This document shows positions 1 to 5,075 of a stretch of DNA of 7,666 bases, one piece after another; within the stretch, counting starts at the first letter, position 1; each line of letters starts with the position of its first letter. The DNA comes from a bacterium (GTDB lineage Bacteria; Patescibacteriota; Microgenomatia; UBA1400; RBG-16-45-19): the NCBI GenBank assembly GCA_003247275.1, contig QKAA01000009.1:1-7666 (forward strand), written 5' to 3'. Both the position numbers and the translations under genes were made by a program. Below the pieces are notes generated by a model. The model worked only from the letters and a program-made list of their open reading frames with translations. It searched no databases and was not told the origin of the DNA.

Positions 1-1
1 C

Positions 2-532
2 TATTGGTATAACCGAGTAAATGGAGTCAAAACCTGCATTTTCCGTTATTTCAATGCGGCAGGTTCTAGTTTGTTAATCACTCCACCTGAACGAGGAGAA
101 AACCACCAACCAGAAACGCACATTATCCCCAATATTTTGCAGGTAGCTCTTGGTGCACGAGAATCATTTAGTTTGTTTGGTAATGATTACCCCACAGATG
201 ACGGAACTTGCGTTAGAGATTATATTCATGTTGATGATTTGGCAGAAGCTCACGTGTTAGGGCTCAACGCTTTGATAGATAACAAATTTGAATTTGATAT
301 TTTTAATTTAGGTAATGGCCGAGGATTTTCCAATATGGAGGTAGTGGAAGCAGCACGAAAAGTAACTGGCCACCCTATTCCAGTCACTATTTCTGAAAGA
401 AGACCAGGAGATGCAGCTCGATTGGTGGCCGCAAGTGACCACGCTCATGATGTTTTGGGGTGGAGTCCAAAAGTTACTGAACTTGAAACTATCGTCGCTT
501 CGGCTTGGGCTTGGCTTTCAAAGACTGATTAA
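2..532 (+). CDS. galE: UDP-glucose 4-epimerase, C-terminal part (5' end outside window)
   Basis: This enzyme interconverts UDP-glucose and UDP-galactose with bound NAD in the cytoplasm, supplying sugar nucleotides for the Leloir pathway and surface glycans. The reading frame is open from base 2, giving 176 visible residues of a family that is usually about 330 aa long. The N-terminal Rossmann glycine motif and the catalytic YxxxK therefore lie upstream. Visible diagnostic motifs are RYFNAAG (visible residues 15-21, with the substrate-binding Asn), [18 protein letters not shown] (59-69), the [12 protein letters not shown] block (71-82) and RRPGDAA (133-139), all in GalE order. The loop between RYFNAAG and PETH is about three residues longer than in typical bacterial GalE. 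The last 44 bp are antisense to the 3' end of the purine nucleoside phosphorylase gene. No clear terminator follows. Other extended-SDR epimerases are possible, but the motif set fits GalE best. Confidence 0.94.
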   Translation, partial: YWYNRVNGVKTCIFRYFNAAGSSLLITPPERGENHQPETHIIPNILQVALGARESFSLFGNDYPTDDGTCVRDYIHVDDLAEAHVLGLNALIDNKFEFDIFNLGNGRGFSNMEVVEAARKVTGHPIPVTISERRPGDAARLVAASDHAHDVLGWSPKVTELETIVASAWAWLSKTD

Positions 533-1367
533 GTTTCTGGAAAAATGCTTGATAGGCAAAGAGTAGTTTCGCTTTTGTTTCCCTACTATTGAGAATTGCA
601 ACGACTTCTTCGTGGTTGGTGGCGTTGGTGCCGTCGGCAGCGATGACATTGGTGATGGTGGAGATGCCTAAGGTTTTCATCCCACGATTGGCGGCAATGA
701 TTATTTCGGGAACGGTGGACATACCTACCGCATCGACTCCCAAAACTCTTAAGGCTGTAGAATCTGCGGCAGACTCATAGGTTCTCCCCGTGAGACAGGC
801 ATATACGCCTTCATGAATATCTTGGTTGTCTGATCTGAATAATTCTGATATTTTTCTGTCATAGAGTTCATTTTGAGGTTGAAAAAAGAAATTATTACCA
901 AAATCGTGATGTGGCCCTAGGAGTGGATTTTGCATAAATATATCTAAGTGAGAGCGGATAATCATTAAATCGCCGATGGAGAACCTGGGGTTTAGGCCGC
1001 CGGCGGCATTGGTGGCAATGTATAGCTTGCAGCCTAATGAAGCGACCACATGAACGGGAAAGATAACTTGCTCCATGCCGTTATTTTCGTTGGCTACTTC
1101 GTAATAATGCTTTCTACCTTTCAAACCAATAATGGGGACACCTTCTAAATAACCAATGATAAGCAAACCCTCGTGGCCGGCAACGGTGGTGATAGGAAAA
1201 TTGGGAATATCTTTGTAAGGAATGGTGGCGATTGGTTCAATTAAATCGGCGATTTTGTCTAGGCCGGAACCTAAAACTAAGGCTGCTTCTGGTTTAAAAT
1301 CGGTTGAGCCAAATTGTTTTTTAATATACGAAACTGCTTGATTTACTTTTTGTACGTATTGGTCCAT
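489..1367 (-). CDS. Purine nucleoside phosphorylase, trimeric (class I) type
   Basis: It cleaves purine ribonucleosides with phosphate to base plus ribose 1-phosphate (purine salvage, cytoplasm). The 292 residues cover the full family length. Motifs in order are VLGSGL (31-36, phosphate-binding Ser34), AGHEG (63-67, His65), GRKHYYE (84-90, Arg85 and His87), TNAAGG (119-124), GMSTVPE (215-221), ITN (238-240) and NHEEV (251-255, His252). Asn240 aligns with human PNP Asn243, which favours 6-oxopurines (inosine, guanosine) over adenosine. That specificity is inferred by alignment from memory. The usual GPxYETPAE block reads GRTYESAAD (194-202), so the conserved Pro is Arg, while Glu198 is kept. 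The C-terminus is a basic tail, KAKPKPKRR, encoded in the overlap with galE. The ATG start is supported by AGGAG five bases upstream (1373-1377). A promoter of its own sits directly upstream. The symbol is left blank because naming (punA, deoD-like, pnp) varies. Confidence 0.94.
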   Translation of the reverse strand: MDQYVQKVNQAVSYIKKQFGSTDFKPEAALVLGSGLDKIADLIEPIATIPYKDIPNFPITTVAGHEGLLIIGYLEGVPIIGLKGRKHYYEVANENNGMEQVIFPVHVVASLGCKLYIATNAAGGLNPRFSIGDLMIIRSHLDIFMQNPLLGPHHDFGNNFFFQPQNELYDRKISELFRSDNQDIHEGVYACLTGRTYESAADSTALRVLGVDAVGMSTVPEIIIAANRGMKTLGISTITNVIAADGTNATNHEEVVAILNSRETKAKLLFAYQAFFQKLNQSLKAKPKPKRR

Positions 1368-1385
1368 TTTGGCTCCTTTTTTACG

Positions 1386-1394
1386 ATTATAACA
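1386..1394 (-). promoter_or_regulatory. Extended -10 promoter for the purine nucleoside phosphorylase gene
   Basis: On the - strand the sequence reads TGTTATAAT, a perfect TATAAT hexamer with the TGn extension. No good -35 hexamer is present 16-18 bp upstream, which is tolerable for an extended -10 promoter. The predicted start near 1379 gives a leader of about 12 nt that just contains the AGGAG ribosome binding site. The polymerase gene upstream appears to end in a terminator, so an independent promoter makes sense. Confidence 0.65.
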
Positions 1395-1402
1395 AGAAAG
1401 CG

Positions 1403-1432
1403 AAAACCCCGACTGTGAAATCGAGGGATGAG
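1403..1432 (-). terminator. Hairpin repeat copy B, terminator-like
   Basis: On the - strand, CCC-T-CGA pairs with TCG-GGG (six base pairs, one bulged T) around an eight-base loop and is followed by TTTT. This has the form of a weak intrinsic terminator. The 30 bases match copy A (1467-1496) at 24 of 30 positions without gaps and in the same orientation. It lies about 10 bp upstream of the TGTTATAAT promoter of the phosphorylase gene, so it may back up the first terminator and insulate that promoter. Confidence 0.5.
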
Positions 1433-1446
1433 CGATATCAATATCG
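1433..1446. repeat. Perfect 6-bp dyad, CGATAT-CA-ATATCG
   Basis: This is an exact inverted repeat with a two-base centre, between the two hairpin copies and about 54-67 bp upstream of the predicted phosphorylase transcription start. The position and symmetry would suit a dimeric regulator, but no matching regulator family is recognised and the dyad is AT-rich. It may be chance or part of the repeat unit. Confidence 0.3.
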
Positions 1447-1466
1447 GTTAAGCGAACAGTGCGTTA

Positions 1467-1500
1467 AAAACCTCGACCGTAAAGTCGTGGGTTGAGGTTT
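1467..1500 (-). terminator. Intrinsic terminator after the Y-family polymerase gene (hairpin repeat copy A)
   Basis: Perfect 7-bp arms AAACCTC (1468-1474) and GAGGTTT (1494-1500) enclose an alternative inner CGAC/GTCG stem. On the - strand the structure ends in GAGGTTTTT, a five-T run. The 5' arm overlaps the polymerase stop codon (1499-1501), so the terminator starts at the end of the gene. The T-run is longer in the - direction than in the + direction (TTT then ATAT). The core (1467-1496) is one of two 80%-identical copies. Confidence 0.65.
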
Positions 1501-2731
1501 ATATCCTGCCAAAGCCAATAGCGTCAGGAGCGGCTAATTCTGTTCCTAACATTTTGGCGGGAAAGAGAGTATTTTGACCAAATTGTTGATTTAGTTGATC
1601 GATGGCTGCAGTTAGTTTTTCATTTTCAAGCATGGGATCAAACAGAGTTAATTGAGTGCAATCTTTTTGACTGAGATCGCCACAAGAAATTGTGATTTTC
1701 TTTGCCTGTTTAAAGGGGATGTTTGAAGCAAGTTTGATAAAGTGGTGAATATAATCGTTATTGTTATTAATTGGTTTTATTAGTTTTTTGTGCTGATGCC
1801 AGTGCTGGTGATTTTGATTCACAATACTTAAAAATAAACTGCCGGCTTGATAATTTTCTCTTCTGATTCTTTGGCTTAATTGATGAATTAACTTGATTAA
1901 AATTGGAGTGGTTTCGTTAGGGATATTGGTGGGTTTGGGCAAGACATATGAGTGACTAAAAATTTTTCTAGCCCCCTTTTGATCGTCGATTTCCCAGCCT
2001 CGTAACCTTTGATACCAATAGAGAGCATTGATGGAACGAAAGGCAGATTGCAGCAGTGGGAGCGGGGCATGTAAAAATTGTTGGGAGCTGGTGATACCGA
2101 CCTGATTGAGTCTGATTTGATTTCTACTACTAATGCCGTGGATATCGGTGAGTTGGAGTTTGGCGAAAATCTGATCGATGTTTTGGGGAGTAATGCTATC
2201 TAAGCCATTGGGTTTATGTAAGCCGGCGGCAGTTTTGGCTAAAAATCTGTTAGTACCAATGCCAATAGAAACACTGACATGCTCCCCTACTTCATGTTTA
2301 ATTCTGACCTTCATATCTTTGGCGTGATGAATCATATGTTGTTCAGTCATGTTTGAGCTGTCTTTGAAATCGAGACTAAATTCGTCGACGGACTTAGGAG
2401 TGATGTTGGGGGTGTAATCGCTTAGGACCTTTTTGAGGGCGTGATGGATGTGACGATATTTATTAGGGTCAGTAGGTAAGACAATTAACTGGGGAAATTT
2501 TTGTTTAGCTTCTTTGACCCTCATGCCTGTTTTGATACCTTTGGTTTTAGCCTCAATAGAAGAGGCGAGAATACAGCCATAGCCTTCAACTGAGGCAGCG
2601 ACGACTACAGGCTTGTGGCGAATCAGGGGGTTGGCTTGTTGCTCAATAGTGGCAAAACAAGAATTAATATCAACATGCATGACTTTAGGTGCATCTTGGT
2701 TAAAGTCATTAGATAGCAGATAGTGAGTCAC
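1499..2731 (-). CDS. dinB: Y-family DNA polymerase (Pol IV/UmuC-like translesion polymerase)
   Basis: This is an error-prone translesion polymerase that bypasses DNA lesions. The palm holds MHVDINSCFATIEQ (18-31), with metal ligand Asp21, Asn23 where DinB usually has Asp (as in UmuC-type DVN), and predicted steric gate Phe26. The catalytic SVDE is at 114-117 and SIGIGTNRFLAKTA at 155-168. The thumb spans roughly 181-245 and the little finger 255-355. QLTLF (360-364) matches the beta-clamp binding consensus. The C-terminus ends FGRI, recalling the FGR ending of many Y-family proteins. The start chosen is GTG at 2731, which overlaps the preceding ORF by 23 bp and suggests translational coupling. 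The ATG at residue 18 (2680) fits the family's usual N-terminus but has no visible ribosome binding site. A His/Asn/Gln-rich stretch lies in the little finger (305-326). The symbol denotes the family; orthology to E. coli dinB is not proven. Confidence 0.92.
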   Translation of the reverse strand: MTHYLLSNDFNQDAPKVMHVDINSCFATIEQQANPLIRHKPVVVAASVEGYGCILASSIEAKTKGIKTGMRVKEAKQKFPQLIVLPTDPNKYRHIHHALKKVLSDYTPNITPKSVDEFSLDFKDSSNMTEQHMIHHAKDMKVRIKHEVGEHVSVSIGIGTNRFLAKTAAGLHKPNGLDSITPQNIDQIFAKLQLTDIHGISSRNQIRLNQVGITSSQQFLHAPLPLLQSAFRSINALYWYQRLRGWEIDDQKGARKIFSHSYVLPKPTNIPNETTPILIKLIHQLSQRIRRENYQAGSLFLSIVNQNHQHWHQHKKLIKPINNNNDYIHHFIKLASNIPFKQAKKITISCGDLSQKDCTQLTLFDPMLENEKLTAAIDQLNQQFGQNTLFPAKMLGTELAAPDAIGFGRI

Positions 2732-2969
2732 TTTTGGTCATTTTCCAGGTTAAATTTTCTGCATCGAAAATGAGTTCAAAAAATATATCTTTACTGACGA
2801 CTGAAAAAACGTGATTGAGCTTTTGTCCTTGCTTGTAGGTGTGGTGGAGACCAACTTTAGTAATGGGATAATGACGGTTTCGCCAAATTAATTCCAAGGG
2901 TGCAGTCTTTTTTTGCATGTGGTTATACATCATGGTGACTGAGACTGGTTCATTAATGAGCAGTGGCAT
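2709..2969 (-). CDS. Small protein of unknown function, coupled to the Y-family polymerase
   Basis: An 86-aa soluble protein with no signal peptide or membrane segment. The gene looks real: ATG is preceded by GGGAG with a six-base spacer (2976-2980), a sigma70-type promoter lies at the right distance, and the 3' end overlaps the polymerase start by 23 bp. Visible composition is two strand-rich blocks, LELIWRNRHYPITKVG (25-40) and FSVVSKDIFFELIFD (55-69), followed by a Trp (75), consistent with a small beta-rich fold. The pattern of a WRxRxYxI block followed by a strand ending in a Trp reminds me of the small DUF6504-type proteins encoded near DNA polymerase IV genes in Actinobacteria. That is a recollection, not a search result. 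Its place as first gene of the unit suggests a role linked to lesion bypass, for example as a polymerase accessory factor. Function is unproven. Confidence 0.75.
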   Translation of the reverse strand: MPLLINEPVSVTMMYNHMQKKTAPLELIWRNRHYPITKVGLHHTYKQGQKLNHVFSVVSKDIFFELIFDAENLTWKMTKSDSLSAI

Positions 2970-3005
2970 AAAGTTCTCCCGTAACTAACCCGAATATTTA
3001 CCTTT

Positions 3006-3034
3006 AATCTAAACCGAATAAAATGCGAAGTCAA
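3006..3034 (-). promoter_or_regulatory. Sigma70-type promoter for the small ORF / Y-family polymerase unit
   Basis: On the - strand, TTGACT (3029-3034) is followed by a 17-base spacer and TAGATT (3006-3011), five of six and four of six matches to consensus. Transcription would start near 2999, leaving a leader of about 30 nt with the GGGAG ribosome binding site of the 86-aa ORF. No comparable promoter was seen immediately before the polymerase gene, which supports co-transcription of the two. Confidence 0.65.
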
Positions 3035-3037
3035 TCC

Positions 3038-3055
3038 TCTAGATTCAATACTAGA
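3038..3055. promoter_or_regulatory. Inverted repeat TCTAG-N8-CTAGA, possible operator
   Basis: Five-base inverted arms separated by eight bases lie immediately upstream of the -35 element of the small ORF / polymerase promoter. The hexamer CTAGAT also occurs twice here as a direct repeat (3039-3044 and 3051-3056). The position would suit an activator or a shared regulator of the divergent genes. It does not match the Gram-positive LexA box (CGAAC-N4-GTTCG). The arms are short, so chance is a fair explanation. Confidence 0.25.
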
Positions 3056-3090
3056 TGAAAAGCCCGGAAATGATTAGAATGAAACTGATT

Positions 3091-3099
3091 TGTTATTTT
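3091..3099 (+). promoter_or_regulatory. Candidate extended -10 element for enolase
   Basis: The sequence TGTTATTTT gives a TGn extension and a TATTTT hexamer, similar in form to the extended -10 upstream of the phosphorylase gene. No convincing -35 lies at the right distance. A start near 3106 would leave a leader of about 30 nt with AAAGG (3127-3131) before the enolase ATG. TAGAAT at 3075-3080 is an alternative -10. Confidence 0.35.
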
Positions 3100-3136
3100 T
3101 CGGCTTTACGTCAAATTTATTGAAAGAAAGGCATAT

Positions 3137-4429
3137 ATGAAAATCGCTTCAGTAAAGGCTCAGGAAATTTTAGATTCTCGTGGTAATCCAACTGTTGAAA
3201 CAACCCTTACTTTAGAAAATGGCATGAAGGTAACTGCAGCAGTCCCTTCGGGAGCTTCTACCGGCAGTAGAGAGGCATTGGAGCTTCGGGATGGAGATGA
3301 GGCACGGTATGAAGGTAAAGGAGTGCTAAAGGCCGTTTCTCATGTGAATGAAACAATCGCCCAAACAGTGACTGGGATGGATGTTTCTGATCAAAAAACC
3401 ATTGATACGGCGATGTTGGAGCTTGATGGGACAGAGACAAAAGAAAACTTGGGGGCTAATGCGATTTTGTCGGTTTCTATGGCCGTTACTAGGGCAGCAG
3501 CAGCCTCTTTAGATATGCCGCTTTACCAATATGTAGCCACTCTTTTTGGCCGGCCAACTGATACTTTTGTGATGCCGATTCCAATGATGAATGTTTTGAA
3601 TGGGGGCAAACATGCGGTTAAATCGACTGATATGCAAGAATTTATGATTATGCCCATTGGAGCTCCTTCTATAGTCGAGGCAGTTCGTTGGGGATCTGAA
3701 GTATTTCATGCTCTGGGCAAGGAAATTAAGGCAATGGGTCAAGCAACGACGGTCGGTGACGAGGGAGGCTATGCCCCCTCTTTATCTGCCAATCAGGCGC
3801 CTTTGGAGTTGATTGTTAAAGCGATTGAGTCTTGTGGTTATGTACCGGGTAAAGATGTGGCGATTGCTCTCGATCCGGCTTCGAGCGAATTTTATGAAGA
3901 GGGTAAGTATCAACTTAAAACTGAAAATAAGGCTTTGACTAGTGATGAAATGATTGGTCTTTACAGTACTTGGATGGAGCAGTTCCCGATTGTGTCGCTG
4001 GAGGATGGTTTAGCCGAAGAAGATTGGGAAGGATGGGCAAGACTCATGAACGCTATTGGAACTGATCATCAAATTGTGGGTGATGATTTATTTGTCACCA
4101 ATAAGAAGTGGGTGCAAAAAGGGATAGAGATGAAGGCGGCCAACTCAGTATTGGTTAAGGTTAATCAAATCGGCACAGTTAGCGAAACGATTGAGACAAT
4201 TAATTTGGCCCGAGCAAATAATATGACCGCGGTGGTATCTCACCGTTCGGGAGAAACTGAAGATACTTTTATTGCTGACTTTGTGGTTGGAGCCGGAACA
4301 GGCCAAATTAAAACCGGATCACTTTCCCGTTCTGAGCGAGTAGCTAAATACAATCGATTAATGACTATTGAGCGAGAATTGGGAGAAAAAACAACAATAG
4401 CTTCCTTTCCGTTTATGAAAAATCGATAA
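3137..4429 (+). CDS. eno: Enolase (phosphopyruvate hydratase)
   Basis: It converts 2-phosphoglycerate to phosphoenolpyruvate in lower glycolysis, using two Mg ions. The 430 residues match the family length and begin with the typical AQEILDSRGNPTVE block (8-21). The mobile loop SGASTG (38-43), His159 in VLNGGKHA, MQEF with Glu168, GDEGG with Glu209 (general base), metal ligands Asp246, Glu289 and Asp316, VKVNQ with Lys341 (catalytic), SHRSGETED (368-376) and IKTGSLSRSER with Lys392 are all present, so the enzyme should be active. The segment after VLNGGKHA reads VKSTDMQEF rather than the common DNNVDIQEF, a mild variation near the active site. AAAGG with a five-base spacer supports the start. 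The HAD phosphatase gene follows after 19 bp, so the two are probably co-transcribed. In many bacteria enolase is also part of the RNA degradosome, but nothing here shows that. Confidence 0.98.
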   Translation: MKIASVKAQEILDSRGNPTVETTLTLENGMKVTAAVPSGASTGSREALELRDGDEARYEGKGVLKAVSHVNETIAQTVTGMDVSDQKTIDTAMLELDGTETKENLGANAILSVSMAVTRAAAASLDMPLYQYVATLFGRPTDTFVMPIPMMNVLNGGKHAVKSTDMQEFMIMPIGAPSIVEAVRWGSEVFHALGKEIKAMGQATTVGDEGGYAPSLSANQAPLELIVKAIESCGYVPGKDVAIALDPASSEFYEEGKYQLKTENKALTSDEMIGLYSTWMEQFPIVSLEDGLAEEDWEGWARLMNAIGTDHQIVGDDLFVTNKKWVQKGIEMKAANSVLVKVNQIGTVSETIETINLARANNMTAVVSHRSGETEDTFIADFVVGAGTGQIKTGSLSRSERVAKYNRLMTIERELGEKTTIASFPFMKNR

Positions 4430-4448
4430 CATAATTTAAAAGGAAACT

Positions 4449-5075
4449 ATGGCAATAGAATTTGTTTATTTTGATGTGGGTCAGGTGTTCGTTAGTTTTG
4501 ATGAGGGCTTGAAAACACTTTTTGCTAAATATCATGTGCCTAAAAAATTGCAGCAGGAAGTGGTCAATTTGCTGTTTAAGTACACCGATAAATTATGCCT
4601 TAACATGTCCCATCTTTCAGATATTAAAGAGTTACTACAAACAAAGTTTGGAAAAATATTTGATCCTTTATTTGACAATGACTTCGATTTCGTTAACATT
4701 ACGGTCGATAATTGGCAGGCAATTTCGCCGATGCATCAATTTGCAGAAAAAGTGTCGAAAAAATATCAAATCGGTTTACTTTCAAATGCGTATAGCGGCA
4801 TGATTGATCGTGGGCTGGAATTGGGAAAAATCCCGCGCCTTCCTTATGCCTCTATTGTGGATAGTAGTGTAGTTCAATTAATTAAACCGGATAAAAAGAT
4901 TTACGAGTTAGCAGTGGTTCAAGCTGGAGCTCCAAAAGAATCAATTTTATTTATTGATGATATGCAACGGAATATTGAGTCGGCACAGGAATATGGCCTG
5001 CAAACCTTTTTATTTGACTATAAACAAAGCTCTAGCCAGATTGATCAGTTGGCGCAGATGCTTGATATTGATTAG
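4449..5075 (+). CDS. HAD-superfamily phosphatase, YihX-like
   Basis: A cytoplasmic 208-aa haloacid dehalogenase-type hydrolase. Motif I is FDVGQV (8-13) with nucleophile Asp9. Position +2 is Gly11 instead of the usual Asp, as in the FDLGNV of E. coli YihX, an alpha-D-glucose-1-phosphate phosphatase. Motif II is LLSNA (110-114), motif III is Lys146 in IKPDKKIY, and motif IV is FIDDMQRNI (168-176) with Asp170 and Asp171. Between motifs I and II lies a helical cap (about 20-95), as in subclass C1 enzymes. AAAAGG just before the ATG is the ribosome binding site, and the 19-bp gap from enolase suggests one operon. Sugar phosphate hydrolysis is a reasonable guess given the YihX resemblance and glycolytic neighbour, but HAD substrates cannot be read from sequence. 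The stop codon overlaps that of secA on the other strand. Confidence 0.88.
   Translation: MAIEFVYFDVGQVFVSFDEGLKTLFAKYHVPKKLQQEVVNLLFKYTDKLCLNMSHLSDIKELLQTKFGKIFDPLFDNDFDFVNITVDNWQAISPMHQFAEKVSKKYQIGLLSNAYSGMIDRGLELGKIPRLPYASIVDSSVVQLIKPDKKIYELAVVQAGAPKESILFIDDMQRNIESAQEYGLQTFLFDYKQSSSQIDQLAQMLDID

Noticed and set aside
468..486. Weak hairpin AAGTT-ACTG-AACTT as a terminator for the phosphorylase gene
   Set aside because: Only five mostly A-T pairs with a short T-run, inside galE coding sequence. Too weak to call.
589..780. Plus-strand open frame of 63 codons
   Set aside because: It lies wholly antisense to the phosphorylase gene, has no ribosome binding site and no recognisable protein.
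1451..1465. LexA-like box around GCGAACAGTGCGTT
   Set aside because: It begins like CGAAC but lacks the GTTCG half at the correct spacing.
1403..1496. Two 30-bp repeats separated by 34 bp, like a minimal CRISPR array
   Set aside because: The copies differ at six of 30 positions, there are only two, no cas genes are present, and the T-runs after both hairpins fit terminators better.
2970..3136. Fluoride riboswitch or other riboswitch before enolase
   Set aside because: Enolase genes can carry fluoride riboswitches, but the conserved bases and pseudoknot pattern of that class are not recognisable here, and the gap is mostly taken up by promoter elements.
3258..3742. Two minus-strand open frames inside enolase
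   Set aside because: These are antisense shadows of a well-conserved gene and show no start signals or domain.
4473..4484. HAD motif I with Gly instead of the second Asp, suggesting a dead enzyme
   Set aside because: E. coli YihX also has Gly at this position and is an active phosphatase, and the other motifs are intact.
4522..4803. Plus-strand 93-codon frame inside the HAD gene
   Set aside because: It is an out-of-frame shadow. The HAD frame carries all four catalytic motifs.
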